From contig JAQXZA010000048.1 of NCBI GenBank assembly GCA_029226955.1, positions 1 through 55,577 of the forward strand: a DNA stretch of 55,577 nt. The letters run 5' to 3'. This document shows, piece by piece, positions 16,554 to 26,046 of the stretch (within the stretch, counting starts at the first letter, position 1; each line of letters begins with the position of its first letter). The stretch comes from Clostridia bacterium (lineage in GTDB: Bacteria > Bacillota > Clostridia > Oscillospirales > Acutalibacteraceae). The position numbers and the translations under genes are program-made. The notes under the pieces were generated by a model. That model saw nothing but the letters and a program-made list of their open reading frames with translations. It was not told the DNA's origin and made no database searches.

Positions 16554-17685
16554 TCTTATGAAGTCAGTAAGGCTTGAACTGAAATCCGAAAAAGCGTATG
16601 TGTTTCTCGGTGCATTACTTCTTACTGCTATGCTTGCGTCGGCAATATTCATTGCGTTTATTTCAAATAATATTATGTCGGTGTTTGCGTCTTATGCAAA
16701 CAGTATATGCCCGAACGGTATTTCAGTAAAAATCAGCGGTCTTACTTATGACAATGTTGATATGCTGAATGATATAAACTTTAAAGAAGTGTATGTTGAT
16801 TCACCTGTTTATGTTGATTCGGCTGATTTTTATTTTGGAGATAAAGTGCTTGATGAATGTTCTGTCGGTGCTTATTATTTCAGAGATGAAAATAACAATA
16901 TAACAGAGGGCAAAGGCTATTCTCAAAAAAATAATGTATCATCAGACGGTAAAATCCCTATGTGGATTTCGGAAGATACAGGCAAAAAATACGGCATAAA
17001 AGTCGGTGACGAAATAAAACAGATTATTTCTGATGAACTGACCGTTTCATATTATGTTGAGGGCATATATAACAGCGATAAATTTATGATAGACGACATA
17101 GGCATACCTTTTACGGCATATTATCAGGCTATGTCAGATGTCGGAAGATTTGTTCAACATAATATCTGCGGTGTTATCGGTGACGCAAAGGATTACAGCT
17201 TTATATGCAATCAGGTATCACAAAAAGGACTGACGGCTGGTTCGTCATTTGATGATGTTTTTAATGTTCTTAATATGCTGCGTGGTTTGTTTTTTATACT
17301 CAGTCTGTTTGTTACGGTAATTGCGGCAATAACATTTTCAAATATATGCAATGTTATCTTTAAGCACAGAATGAAACATATTATGCTTGAAAAAATTCTC
17401 GGACGGAAAAATCGTGATACAATGTTCATATACGGATTTATTATAGAATTGACTATAATAATATCATTGATTGCGGCAACGGTTGCGGTCTTGTGTTTAC
17501 AGGGCTATGCGGAAACAGTCATTACAAATACTTTCGGAATAAAAATTGCAAATCTTACAGGCATTACAGCATATTTGCCTGTTGCATTTATTTTGTGCAA
17601 TATAGTACTTATCCGTAGTTTTGTAAGTGTATTTAAAATTACAAGACGGTCTGATATTATTTCCGTCTTTGAGGACAGGGAGTGA
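16537..17685 (+). CDS. ABC transporter permease (FtsX/MacB-like)
   Basis: The 382-residue protein has the FtsX layout: one membrane segment near residues 20-45, a ~200-residue extracellular domain, then three membrane segments (around residues 245-275, 295-325 and 340-365). NVIFKHRMKHIMLEKILGRKNRDTMFIYGF resembles the cytoplasmic coupling region that meets the ATPase. It is the only intact permease of this transporter. Stop codon TGA at 17683-17685 lies within the Shine-Dalgarno region of the next, broken permease gene. Confidence 0.88.
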   Translation: MTKITNLMKSVRLELKSEKAYVFLGALLLTAMLASAIFIAFISNNIMSVFASYANSICPNGISVKISGLTYDNVDMLNDINFKEVYVDSPVYVDSADFYFGDKVLDECSVGAYYFRDENNNITEGKGYSQKNNVSSDGKIPMWISEDTGKKYGIKVGDEIKQIISDELTVSYYVEGIYNSDKFMIDDIGIPFTAYYQAMSDVGRFVQHNICGVIGDAKDYSFICNQVSQKGLTAGSSFDDVFNVLNMLRGLFFILSLFVTVIAAITFSNICNVIFKHRMKHIMLEKILGRKNRDTMFIYGFIIELTIIISLIAATVAVLCLQGYAETVITNTFGIKIANLTGITAYLPVAFILCNIVLIRSFVSVFKITRRSDIISVFEDRE

Positions 17686-17689
17686 TTTT

Positions 17690-19005
17690 ATAAATATAAA
17701 GAATTGCATTTATCTTGCACTGAAAAATATAAAAACATCATCTAAAACTACCCTTAAAGTTATTTCTGCATTTACCGTTGCAACAGTATGTATAATCTGT
17801 TTTTTCAGCTATGTTTTGTCTGTTGATTCACAAATTGATGATATGAAAAACAATATGGCGTCTTATAATTATATCGGCACAAATGACATATCATCAGTTT
17901 CAAAAATTGTTGACAAATACAGCATTATTACCGAAGTAAAACAAAAAGTAGCAGTACAGTTTGATTTTGATGATGATTTGCAGTCAACCGATATTGACAA
18001 TATTGTTATGAAAACCGACAGCGGTGAATATAAAGGCATAAATGACTATTCAAATTATTTTCAGATTGATTTTTCCTATGGAACACCAAAAGATTTTTAT
18101 TCCGTCTGTTTTAATACAGACGCATATAACGAAAATTATTCTGTCTTTACGGCAAGCGACTTAAAGGAATTTAATTCAAAATTCGGCAAAAGTAATTATA
18201 TGCTTTTCGGAAATATGATAAATGGTTCAAAGCAAATTGTTATCAGTGATTATATGTTGGAACATTTCGGAATTAAAAAAGCGGATTTCAATAAACTTAT
18301 TGGCAAAAAACTTTCATTCTACATAAAAGATAATGACAATCCGATTATAGAAAATTACACTCTTGTCGGAATAATTGATTCAGATATTTTTCATACTTCC
18401 TGTAACCGTTACAATTCACAGATTATAGTTTCATACAGTAACACCGAACTGAAATATGACAGTGATAATTATAATATATGCTATTATACTGACAGTTTCA
18501 GCAATACCAACAAACTTTCATTTATGTTTTCAAATGACGGTATAGATTGTGATTCTAATCCGTATTTAAACAGCTATGACAGCATAGAAAAACAGCAGTC
18601 TGTTTCATACAATCTGATATATATTGTTATAGTCTTTTTGATTGTGGCACTTTCGGTAAGCATTATAACTGTTATGTATTTTTATAATACGGAAAAAACA
18701 AAATATTCGGCTATGATGCTTGGATAGGCTTAAAACAGAAAAAACTCTTTTTGATACAGTCGCTTGAAGTTATAATTGACGGAATTATAGCACTGTTAAT
18801 CGGTGGAGTGCTGTCCGTAGGACTTATTGTGTTGTTCAATCTGTATTTTTCAAATACAATAGGTGTTGTTCTGGAATTCAGTGCCGTTAAAATTATAATT
18901 GTTGCCATTATTGTTCTGATTTATATTATTGTACTTTCCCTGATTGTTTCACTTATAGATTTCATCAAATTCAAAAAGAACAGTCTTTCGGAAATACTTC
19001 AATAA
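17690..19005 (+). pseudogene. second ABC permease, frameshifted, no canonical start codon
   Basis: This is a second FtsX-type permease. N-terminal INIKNCIYLALKNIKTSSK and the following membrane segment are typical. The frame stops at TAG 18725-18727 straight after SAMMLG, and the rest of the protein (IGLKQKKLFLIQSLEV then two or three membrane segments, ending LSEILQ at 19005) continues in the -1 frame, as expected if one A was lost near 18724. The expected start is at 17690, 7 bases after GGGAG, but the codon there is ATA; the ATPase gene has the similar context AGTGATTTT followed by ATG. No slippery heptamer is visible at the junction. Two defects point to a decayed gene; sequencing error at the junction is the alternative. 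Confidence 0.8.
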
Positions 19006-19099
19006 TTAACAGTTATTTAAAAAAATAGTATTTGAATATTTTTTTGACAGGTGTTATAATATACAGGCATACAAAATTTTAACGGGGGTTTTATGGAAT

Positions 19100-19672
19100 A
19101 TGGAAAGCCTTTTGAATGATATGAACAATTATTCCGAACAGATTGTAAAAAAGAAATTTTCGCCGTCAACATTTACTATGCTTGTTGTTTCTTTGTGTAT
19201 GATTACGCTTATAGTTTTTGTGAGCGTGTATCTTTCAATGTATTTCGGCTGGCTTGTGCCTGTTGCGATACTGCTGTTTTGTCTTGGAATTTATCTTGCG
19301 TATTATCTTCTGAAAAATTCGGGTATAGAGTATGAATATACCTTTGTACTCGGAGAAATGCGTATTGACAAGATAAAAGGAAAAAACAAGCGTAAAAGAA
19401 TTACTGTTTTTGATGTAAAATCAATAGACAAAATGGGGAAATACATTGACCCCGAAACAAAAAAGAAAAAAATTGATACATCAAAATATTCTTTGGTTCT
19501 TACCGCCTGTGAAAACGAAAACAGCGAAAATACTTATTATATCATAATTCACGATAAAATAAGACAAAAACCGGCACTTCTTCTTTTTACACCTAACGAA
19601 AGAACAATGGAAATGATTCGTCCGTATTTTTCGGTTGAACTTAAAAAACAATTTCTCAAAAACAAAATCTGA
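19100..19672 (+). CDS. DUF6106 family membrane protein
   Basis: The 190-residue protein has two membrane segments (about residues 27-50 and 54-75) and a soluble C-terminal domain with EYEYTFVLGEMRIDKIKGKNKRK and VFDVKSIDKMGKY, the pattern of the DUF6106 family of Clostridia. Function is unknown. The start ATG at 19100 lies 12 bases after AACGGGGG, slightly far; an earlier ATG at 19093 is out of frame and closes quickly. A terminator follows at once, so it is transcribed alone. Confidence 0.82.
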   Translation: MESLLNDMNNYSEQIVKKKFSPSTFTMLVVSLCMITLIVFVSVYLSMYFGWLVPVAILLFCLGIYLAYYLLKNSGIEYEYTFVLGEMRIDKIKGKNKRKRITVFDVKSIDKMGKYIDPETKKKKIDTSKYSLVLTACENENSENTYYIIIHDKIRQKPALLLFTPNERTMEMIRPYFSVELKKQFLKNKI

Positions 19673-19677
19673 CTTTT

Positions 19678-19711
19678 TGATTCCTCCTTGTAAAAGGGGG
19701 AATTTTTTTAT
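19678..19711 (+). terminator. rho-independent terminator
   Basis: Stem ATTCCTCCTT / AGGGGGAAT with a short A-rich loop and T7 tail, directly after the DUF6106 gene. Confidence 0.8.
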
Positions 19712-19845
19712 CTGGATTTTAAAGAAAATATACAATTTTTTACTCAAAAAAATTGAAAAGTTATATAATATATGTTAAAATAATTAAACAGAGGAAAATA
19801 TATTATGTGACTTTTTTAATTCTATCAGATGAGGGTGAAGTATAT

Positions 19846-21378
19846 ATGTTGGTTGTAACAAGTGATGAAATGAGAAATATCGAAAAAAAGGCTGTTGAAA
19901 ACGGCAGTACATACCTTGGACTTATGGAAAAAGCCGGAGGTTTTATTGCTGAAAAGGCGGCAAAGATTATTACCGCAAAAAAACTGAAAAATATTGTAAT
20001 TCTTTGCGGAAAAGGCAATAATGGCGGTGATGGTTTTGTTGCGGCAAGATTTCTTTCGGTGATGTGTGATGTTACTGTTATTCTTGCCGACGGAGAACCG
20101 AAAACAAATGACGCAAAAATGAATTTTAATCTTATGCCGCACAATATAAAAACAATTTCGTATATTGCTGAAAAAGAAGAATGTATCAACAGCATTAACA
20201 ACGCTGAAATACTCATTGACGCAATATACGGCATAGGCTTTAAAGACGCATTAAATCCTGAAATTTACGAACTTTCGGAATATTATAACGAAAACAAAAA
20301 AGCCGTGAAAATTTCTGTTGACTTGCCGAGCGGAATTATGTGCGACACGGGAGAAATAATAAACGGCTGTTTTAACGCTGATTATACCGTTACATTTACT
20401 GCACTTAAACCACTGCATATTTTGTATCCGTCAATGGATTTTTGCGGAGAAGTTTCCGTTGAAAATGTCGGTGTGCCAAAACAAATACTTGACGAATGTT
20501 CATATATTATGAAAACAACCGACGAATATATCTGTGAAAATCCATTAACAAAACGCAGAAAATCCGCCCATAAAGGTACTAACGGAACACTTTTTTCATT
20601 ATGCGGCAGTTACGGAATGGCGGGTGCGGCGGTGCTTTCGGGCAGTGCGGCACTCAGAACAGGAGTAGGACTTTTGCGTATGGCTGTTCCGAAATCAATA
20701 TATGAACTTGTTTCGTCAAAGCTGACAGAGGCAGTATTTATGCCGCTTAAACAGAATGACGACGGCACAGTCAGCATAGAGGAATTTAATAAAATCCTTT
20801 ATGATGTACTTGAAAAATCAAGTGCAATGCTTATCGGCTGTGGTCTTGGAATGAATGACGAGCTGAATGACTTGGTTTCACTGCTTATCGAAAACTCAAC
20901 AAAGCCTATTGTTCTTGACGCTGACGGCATAAATGCGGTTTGTATGAATATAAATGTATTGAAAAGGGCAACAGTTCCTCTTATTCTCACGCCACACCCC
21001 GGCGAAATGGCAAGACTTACAATGTCTGATACAAGAACCGTACAGTGTGACCGCTATAATATTGCAAAAAACTTTGCCGAAGAATACGGTGTAACCCTTG
21101 TGCTGAAAGGTGCAAACACTCTTGTTGCAACCCCTGACGGAAATGTATATGTAAATCTCACAGGCAACAACGGAATGGCAAAAGGCGGCAGTGGTGATGT
21201 TCTTGCCGGAATGATTGCGTCATTTCTTGCACAGGGAATGAGTGCCGAAAAAGCCGCCGTTTACGGTGTATATTATCACGGACTTGTCGGAGATTTATGT
21301 TCCGAAAAATACTCCTCACGTTCAATGCTCCCCTCAGATATGGTCACAGAACTTAAATCAGTATGGAGGAATTTATAA
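19846..21378 (+). CDS. nnr: bifunctional NAD(P)H-hydrate epimerase / ADP-dependent dehydratase
   Basis: Nnr repairs damaged NAD(P)HX. The N-terminal YjeF_N epimerase domain (about residues 1-215) has GKGNNGGDGFVAAR and DAIYGIGF. The C-terminal ribokinase-like dehydratase domain (about 225-510) has KGTNGTLFSLCGSYGMAGAA, ILTPHPGEMARL and NGMAKGGSGDVLAGMIAS, the nucleotide- and substrate-binding loops. Length 510 is normal. The start is ATG 19846, 5 bases after GAGGGTGAAG; an upstream in-frame ATG lacks a ribosome-binding site. A MITE-like repeat begins at the stop codon. Confidence 0.95.
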   Translation: MLVVTSDEMRNIEKKAVENGSTYLGLMEKAGGFIAEKAAKIITAKKLKNIVILCGKGNNGGDGFVAARFLSVMCDVTVILADGEPKTNDAKMNFNLMPHNIKTISYIAEKEECINSINNAEILIDAIYGIGFKDALNPEIYELSEYYNENKKAVKISVDLPSGIMCDTGEIINGCFNADYTVTFTALKPLHILYPSMDFCGEVSVENVGVPKQILDECSYIMKTTDEYICENPLTKRRKSAHKGTNGTLFSLCGSYGMAGAAVLSGSAALRTGVGLLRMAVPKSIYELVSSKLTEAVFMPLKQNDDGTVSIEEFNKILYDVLEKSSAMLIGCGLGMNDELNDLVSLLIENSTKPIVLDADGINAVCMNINVLKRATVPLILTPHPGEMARLTMSDTRTVQCDRYNIAKNFAEEYGVTLVLKGANTLVATPDGNVYVNLTGNNGMAKGGSGDVLAGMIASFLAQGMSAEKAAVYGVYYHGLVGDLCSEKYSSRSMLPSDMVTELKSVWRNL

Positions 21379-21616
21379 TGCGTAATGCGTAATTCGTAAT
21401 GCGTAATTGTTGTGACCGCCACTATATTTGACAAATTCAGTTAATGATAAAGATAACTTTTTTGAAACATTACCTCTGTTCTGATGAACATTATCCCCAA
21501 AAAATAACTTTTCGTACAAATTCTGCATAGAAGTTTTGGTTATAATAAAACTTAAAATCAAAGCGTAAACTTGTGGTTCACACTAATTACGCATTACGCA
21601 TTACGAATTACGAATT
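21376..21616. repeat. MITE-like element with heptamer terminal inverted repeats
   Basis: The left end is TAATGCG/TAATTCG units (21376-21408) and the right end is the inverse, ATTACGC/ATTACGA units (21584-21616). The inverted similarity extends beyond the heptamers: TTGTGACC inside the left end matches GTGTGAACC in the reverse complement of the right end. The ~175-base core has no coding frame I would call. It lies between nnr and a lipoprotein gene. Confidence 0.75.
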
Positions 21617-21634
21617 GATTTTGGTGGTGTTTGG

Positions 21635-22138
21635 GTGAAAAGGCTGTGTGTAATTGTTCTGAGTTTGGCGGTAGTTTTTGTTATGTGTTCGTGTTCGGTA
21701 GCGGAAAAAATACCCGAAGTAATAACAGGTATCGACAAAAACGCAAGCGTGGAATATGACGGAATGAATTATCAGTGTCACATAACACGGCTTACTGACG
21801 GAGTAGTGTCTGTCGGGGTAAATTCGCCCGAAAATCTGTCGGGACTTATGTTTCGTCAGGCTGACGGTAAGTTTTCAGTTTCGTGCGATAACCTTATATG
21901 CAAAACCGACAGCGTGACATTACCTGAAACATCATTTCCTTTTATGATAATAAAAATTCTCTCATCAGCCTCAGTAAAAGAAAATCTGTTGTATTGTTCG
22001 TCAGAAAACGGCAGTTTTAAATTTACGGGCAACAGTGATACGGGTGCATATCAGCTTTTTACCGACAAAGAGGGAAATATTACAAAAATTTGTGACGATA
22101 ACACAGGCTTGAAAGTCAATTTTGAAAAGAATAAATAA
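21635..22138 (+). CDS. putative lipoprotein, 167 aa
   Basis: A type II signal peptide ends in MCSC (Cys20). The mature part has ASVEYDGMNYQCHITRLTDGVVSVGV and SPENLSGLMFRQADGKFSVSC, which resembles the curved beta-sheet fold of LolA-like lipoproteins; this is inference from pattern. The start is GTG at 21635 with GGTGGTG 6 bases upstream. The ribosome-binding site lies just after the repeat element. A terminator follows the stop. Function unknown. Confidence 0.78.
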   Translation: MKRLCVIVLSLAVVFVMCSCSVAEKIPEVITGIDKNASVEYDGMNYQCHITRLTDGVVSVGVNSPENLSGLMFRQADGKFSVSCDNLICKTDSVTLPETSFPFMIIKILSSASVKENLLYCSSENGSFKFTGNSDTGAYQLFTDKEGNITKICDDNTGLKVNFEKNK

Positions 22139-22150
22139 TTTATGCAATTT

Positions 22151-22188
22151 TTCCACTCCTGAAATACAGGGGTGGAATTTTTGTTTTT
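22151..22188 (+). terminator. rho-independent terminator
   Basis: Stem TTCCACTCCTG (22151-22161) / CAGGGGTGGAA (22167-22177) followed by TTTTTGTTTTTG. Confidence 0.9.
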
Positions 22189-22297
22189 GTAAAAAAATCT
22201 TAACGTATTTTTTACTGAAATAATAATGCGGATTTTACTTTTTGAAAATATAATAAGCCTTGTTCAAATAACAAAAATAAAAAAGGAGAAAGAGAAT

Positions 22298-24262
22298 ATG
22301 AGTATTAGTAAGAAAATTATTGCTGCTGCTCTTGCACTCTCTGTTGTGGGAGTTTCCGCAGGAATAACTGCAATCGCAGCAACTGAACACTGGAACGACG
22401 CAACAACAAATACCGCTGTTTCAGCTGAATGGGAAAGCTGGAAAAACGAATGGGAAACAGTTAAAAACAACCACGAACAGATAGTTCTGACACCTGGTGC
22501 AGACGCTACACAGCTTAACTTCGGTTGGTATTCAAAAACAGCCGACGAGGCAAAAGTGAAAATTTCAAAGTCAGAGGATATGAGTGATTCGTCAGAATTT
22601 ACAGGTACAGCAAATGACACTAAGGTAATCGACGGCACTACATATTATTCAAATAAGGTTACTGCAACAGGTCTTGAAGAAAATACAACTTATTACTATC
22701 AGTATCTTCTTGACGGTGAATGGAGCAAAGCCGCAAAATACACAACAAAAGGCACAAAGAACTTTTCTGTATTCTATGTAGGCGACCCACAGATTGGTGC
22801 ATCAAAGGGACAAATTCCTTCAACAAGTACTGAAAAACAAACTGTTGAGCTTGCCGCAAGAAATGACGCTTTCAACTGGAACAAAACTCTTGAAGCAGCA
22901 ACAGCAAAATTCCCTGATGTAAGTTTCTTGCTTTCAGCCGGTGACCAAATTAACCAGACAGATGTAAGCACAGAGGCAAATGAACTTCAACAGGCTTACG
23001 AATATGCCGGTTTTCTTAACGCTGACGCTTTGAAGTCACTTCCTGTTGCTACAACAATCGGTAACCACGACTCAAAGTCAGACAACTACAAAAACCACTT
23101 CAACAACCCGAACTCATTCGTTGAGGAAACAAGCCCGTCTGTTGCCGGCAACGGTTATTACTTCACTTATGGTGATGTACTGTTTATGGTAATCAACACA
23201 AACAACTATAACTGTGCAGACCACGAAAACCTTATTAAAAAGGCTACAACAGAAAATCCTGACGCAAAGTGGAGAATAGTAATGTTCCACCAGGATATTT
23301 ACGGTTCAGGTCTTGACCATTCAGATTCAGACGGTATAGTATTAAGAACTCAGCTTACACCTATATTTGATAAGTATGATATTGACGTTGTACTCCAAGG
23401 TCACGACCACACATATTCAAGAACTTATCAGCTGACAGGCGACGGACAGGCACACACAGCTTATGAACAGGGTGCAGGTATAGGCACAGACCCTGATTAT
23501 CTCACTCAGAACCTTTGCTACAACATTGTTGATAAAACATCAGGTACTGTAACAGACCCAGAAGGCACAATCTATATGGAAGCTAACTCAGCAACAGGCA
23601 GTAAGTTCTATGAGCTTATCGCTGAACAGCAGGATTATATCGCAGCAAGAAGCCAGACCTGGACTCCTACATACTCAGTAATAGATTTCTCTACTGCTGA
23701 TGACGGTTCATCAACAAGCTTTACAATCAATACATACGATGTAACAACAGGCGACAAAATAGACGATTCTTACACAATCACAAAGACTCTTGAAACTCCT
23801 GAGGAACCAAGCGAAGAACCAAGCGAAGAGCCAAGTGAAGAACCAAGCGAAGAACCAAGCGAAGAGCCAAGTGAAGAGCCAAGTGAAGAACCAAGCGAAG
23901 AGCCAAGTGAAGAACCAAGCGAAGAGCCAAGTGAAGAACCAAGCGAAGAGCCAAGTGAAGAACCAAGCGAAGAGCCAAGCGAAGAACCAAGTGAAGAACC
24001 AGGTGAAGAACCAGACAACAACGTTGACGACAACAACAATGACGACAACGGCAACAACAGCAACAACGCTAACAATGGCAACAACAATGCTGGAAACAAC
24101 AACAGCAACAATAATGCCAACAACAGCGGCAAGGGCGACAGCACTAAGAATAATATAGTAAACACAGGTGATACTGACATAGTATTCTTTGTAGCAATCG
24201 CAGTAGTTACATCAGCTGTAATCGCAGTAATCCTCTTCAAAAAGAAAAAAGAAGAAGCATAA
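22298..24262 (+). CDS. cell-wall-anchored purple acid phosphatase-like metallophosphoesterase
   Basis: A signal peptide (residues 1-~28, ending SAGITAIAATEHW) is followed by a fibronectin-III-like purple acid phosphatase N domain (~45-150), then a calcineurin-like metallophosphoesterase domain with YVGDPQIG, LSAGDQIN, TIGNHDSK, MFHQDIYG and LQGHDHTYSR, which carry the metal-ligand Asp, Asn and His residues. Next is a stalk of about sixteen SEEP repeats, an Asn-rich linker, the sorting-like motif NIVNTGDTD, a membrane segment and KKKKEEA. The enzyme should act outside the cell on phosphate esters, anchored by sortase or by its membrane tail. Start: ATG 22298 follows AAAAGGAGAAAG; an upstream in-frame start is poorly placed. 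Confidence 0.92.
   Translation: MSISKKIIAAALALSVVGVSAGITAIAATEHWNDATTNTAVSAEWESWKNEWETVKNNHEQIVLTPGADATQLNFGWYSKTADEAKVKISKSEDMSDSSEFTGTANDTKVIDGTTYYSNKVTATGLEENTTYYYQYLLDGEWSKAAKYTTKGTKNFSVFYVGDPQIGASKGQIPSTSTEKQTVELAARNDAFNWNKTLEAATAKFPDVSFLLSAGDQINQTDVSTEANELQQAYEYAGFLNADALKSLPVATTIGNHDSKSDNYKNHFNNPNSFVEETSPSVAGNGYYFTYGDVLFMVINTNNYNCADHENLIKKATTENPDAKWRIVMFHQDIYGSGLDHSDSDGIVLRTQLTPIFDKYDIDVVLQGHDHTYSRTYQLTGDGQAHTAYEQGAGIGTDPDYLTQNLCYNIVDKTSGTVTDPEGTIYMEANSATGSKFYELIAEQQDYIAARSQTWTPTYSVIDFSTADDGSSTSFTINTYDVTTGDKIDDSYTITKTLETPEEPSEEPSEEPSEEPSEEPSEEPSEEPSEEPSEEPSEEPSEEPSEEPSEEPSEEPSEEPSEEPSEEPGEEPDNNVDDNNNDDNGNNSNNANNGNNNAGNNNSNNNANNSGKGDSTKNNIVNTGDTDIVFFVAIAVVTSAVIAVILFKKKKEEA
23803..24006 (+). 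repeat. 12-bp coding tandem repeat (SEEP stalk)
   Basis: About seventeen 12-bp units of the form GAAGARCCAAGY encode (SEEP)n within the phosphatase gene. Third-position differences (GAA/GAG, AGC/AGT) recur in blocks, which suggests duplication of larger 24-36 bp units. Copy number should vary between strains. Confidence 0.9.
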
Positions 24263-24295
24263 TTGAAAAACAAAAAATCAGATAACTCATAAAAG

Positions 24296-24330
24296 AGCAG
24301 GGGCGGCTGTAATGACCGCTCCTGCTTAAT
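24296..24330 (+). terminator. terminator after the phosphatase
   Basis: An 11-bp stem AGCAGGGGCGG / CCGCTCCTGCT with a 9-base loop; the following TTAATTGT is only moderately T-rich. Confidence 0.7.
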
Positions 24331-24352
24331 TGTATAAAAAGGAATGAAATGA

Positions 24353-25546
24353 ATGTCGGATAAAATAAAGACGGTTTTTTCGGATAAAAAGAAGATTATT
24401 AAAATATCGGTTGCATTGGTTTTCTTTATTGTGTTTGCGGTGTTTTTGTATTTTTTTAATCAGGTTGAAAAGCCCGAACTTGTAAGCACAAACGGAAGAA
24501 CCTTTGAAACCGCTGTTGTTACCGAAATTGTACAGGATAATATTCAGGAGGACGGTTCAAGAATAGGAAACCAATACCTTAAATTAAAAATGCTCAGCGG
24601 TGAACTTGCGGGACAAACAGTAGATGCAACCAGTGCAAACGGACATCTTTTCGGTGCTGAATGTAAAGTAGGTATGAGGGTAGTAACCGTGACAAGCATA
24701 TCGGGAGATGTGACGGTAACATCTGTTTACAGTCAGGACAGACAATATGTGATTTATATTTTTGTCACGATATTTATGCTGATTATGTGTATTATCGGCG
24801 GAAAAAACGGTTTAAAATCCGTACTTGGACTGGTATTTACATTTGTGTGCATAATTTTCCTGTATCTGCCGATGATTTTCAGGGGATTTTCGCCATTCTT
24901 TGCGGCAATAGTTGTAGTTATACTCACGACATTTGTAAGTATGCTGCTTATAGGCGGTTACACAAAAAAGACATTCTGTGCAATAACAGGTACTGTTGCC
25001 GGCGTTGTTATATCGGGACTTTCGGCGGCAATTTTCGGATATTTTGCCGGAATTTCGGGATATAATGTTTCTGACATAGAATCACTGCTTTTCATAGGTC
25101 AGTCAACAAATATTGATATAGGCGGTCTGCTGTTTTCGGGAATACTCATAGCGTCACTCGGTGCGGTTATGGACGTAGGTATGTCCGTTTCATCAACAAT
25201 AAACGAAATTCACCTGAACAGTCCGAATATGACAAGAATACAGCTTTTTAAAAGCGGCATAAATGTCGGTCGTGATATGATGGGAACAATGTCAAACACA
25301 CTTATACTTGCCTTTACAGGAAGTTCACTCAGTACACTTTTGCTTGACTATGCTTATAATCTGCCGTATCTTCAACTCATAAATTCATATTCTATCGGCA
25401 TAGAAATTATGCAAGGTTTGTCGGGAACTATCGGGGTTATTCTTACCGTTCCGATAACATCAGCCGTTACGGCATTTATGATTACAAACAAAAAAACATT
25501 TTCGCTGAAAAAGAATAAAACTACTCAAAATGAAATAACCGAATAA
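24353..25546 (+). CDS. YibE/F family membrane protein
   Basis: The first membrane segment (about residues 19-37) is followed by a ~90-residue extracytoplasmic domain (FETAVVTEIVQDN, KLKMLSGELAGQTVDATS) and then six or seven membrane helices with IIGGKNGLKSVLGLVFTF and SLGAVMDVGMSVSSTINEI, characteristic of the YibE/F family. The family's transport substrate is not established. ATG 24353 is preceded by AAAGGAATGAAATGA. Length (397) is normal. Single-gene unit after a terminator. Confidence 0.9.
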   Translation: MSDKIKTVFSDKKKIIKISVALVFFIVFAVFLYFFNQVEKPELVSTNGRTFETAVVTEIVQDNIQEDGSRIGNQYLKLKMLSGELAGQTVDATSANGHLFGAECKVGMRVVTVTSISGDVTVTSVYSQDRQYVIYIFVTIFMLIMCIIGGKNGLKSVLGLVFTFVCIIFLYLPMIFRGFSPFFAAIVVVILTTFVSMLLIGGYTKKTFCAITGTVAGVVISGLSAAIFGYFAGISGYNVSDIESLLFIGQSTNIDIGGLLFSGILIASLGAVMDVGMSVSSTINEIHLNSPNMTRIQLFKSGINVGRDMMGTMSNTLILAFTGSSLSTLLLDYAYNLPYLQLINSYSIGIEIMQGLSGTIGVILTVPITSAVTAFMITNKKTFSLKKNKTTQNEITE

Positions 25547-25618
25547 AATTATATTTTTCCGTTGTGGACATATAAGCCGTAATATGATAGAATATTAAAA
25601 AAATATGGAGGCTTTTTT

Positions 25619-25870
25619 ATGCTTTGTGAGAGTATTCCCGGAATTGAATGGTTTGCAAACAATAATCCCTACACGGAATCACATATGTTATTTCATTATA
25701 TAATTCTCCCTGATGTAAAGGAAGAAACAATGACCGTCAAAGTATGGGTAGGAAAATACTGCTACGAAAAAAGTATTGATGAAATTGTTGACGAGCGTAC
25801 TTTTCCGCTGACAAAAAGCGGTCTTGCGGAGGCTGTTGAGTACATAAGGGACGAAGATTATAAACTTTAA
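25619..25870 (+). CDS. hypothetical protein, 83 aa
   Basis: Soluble 83-residue protein beginning MLCESIPGIEWFANN and ending EYIRDEDYKL. TMTVKVWVGKYCYEK looks like a beta hairpin followed by a helix. TATGGAGGCTTTTTT gives a convincing ribosome-binding site. No known domain recognised. Confidence 0.7.
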   Translation: MLCESIPGIEWFANNNPYTESHMLFHYIILPDVKEETMTVKVWVGKYCYEKSIDEIVDERTFPLTKSGLAEAVEYIRDEDYKL

Positions 25871-25890
25871 TAATTTTTTGAAAATTTTAC

Positions 25891-25919
25891 TTGCATTTTG
25901 GCTGACGATAATATATAAT
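25891..25919 (+). promoter_or_regulatory. sigma-A promoter for tRNA-Ser
   Basis: TTGCAT (25891-25896), a 17-base spacer and a perfect TATAAT (25914-25919), 33 bases upstream of the tRNA. Confidence 0.75.
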
Positions 25920-25952
25920 AATAAAGTATTCCGCTTTTGCGGACTGCTTTAT

Positions 25953-26045
25953 GGAGAGTTGTCCGAGCTGGCCGAAGGAGCACGATTGGAAATCGTGTAA
26001 ACGGCTACAACCGTTTCAAGGGTTCAAATCCCTTACTCTCCGCCA
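25953..26045 (+). tRNA. tRNA-Ser (anticodon GGA)
   Basis: Acceptor arm GGAGAGT / ACTCTCC, discriminator G and encoded CCA (26043-26045). The anticodon arm is ACGAT-TGGAAAT-CGT-like with GGA at the centre, there is a long variable arm, and the T-arm reads GGGTTCAAATCCC. 93 nt, typical of a class II tRNA. Confidence 0.97.
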
Positions 26046-26046
26046 G

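Noticed and set aside
23770-24273. Long antisense frame (and a second forward frame) across the SEEP-repeat region
   Set aside because: The 12-bp repeat keeps several frames open by chance; the alternative translations are low-complexity and have no ribosome-binding site.
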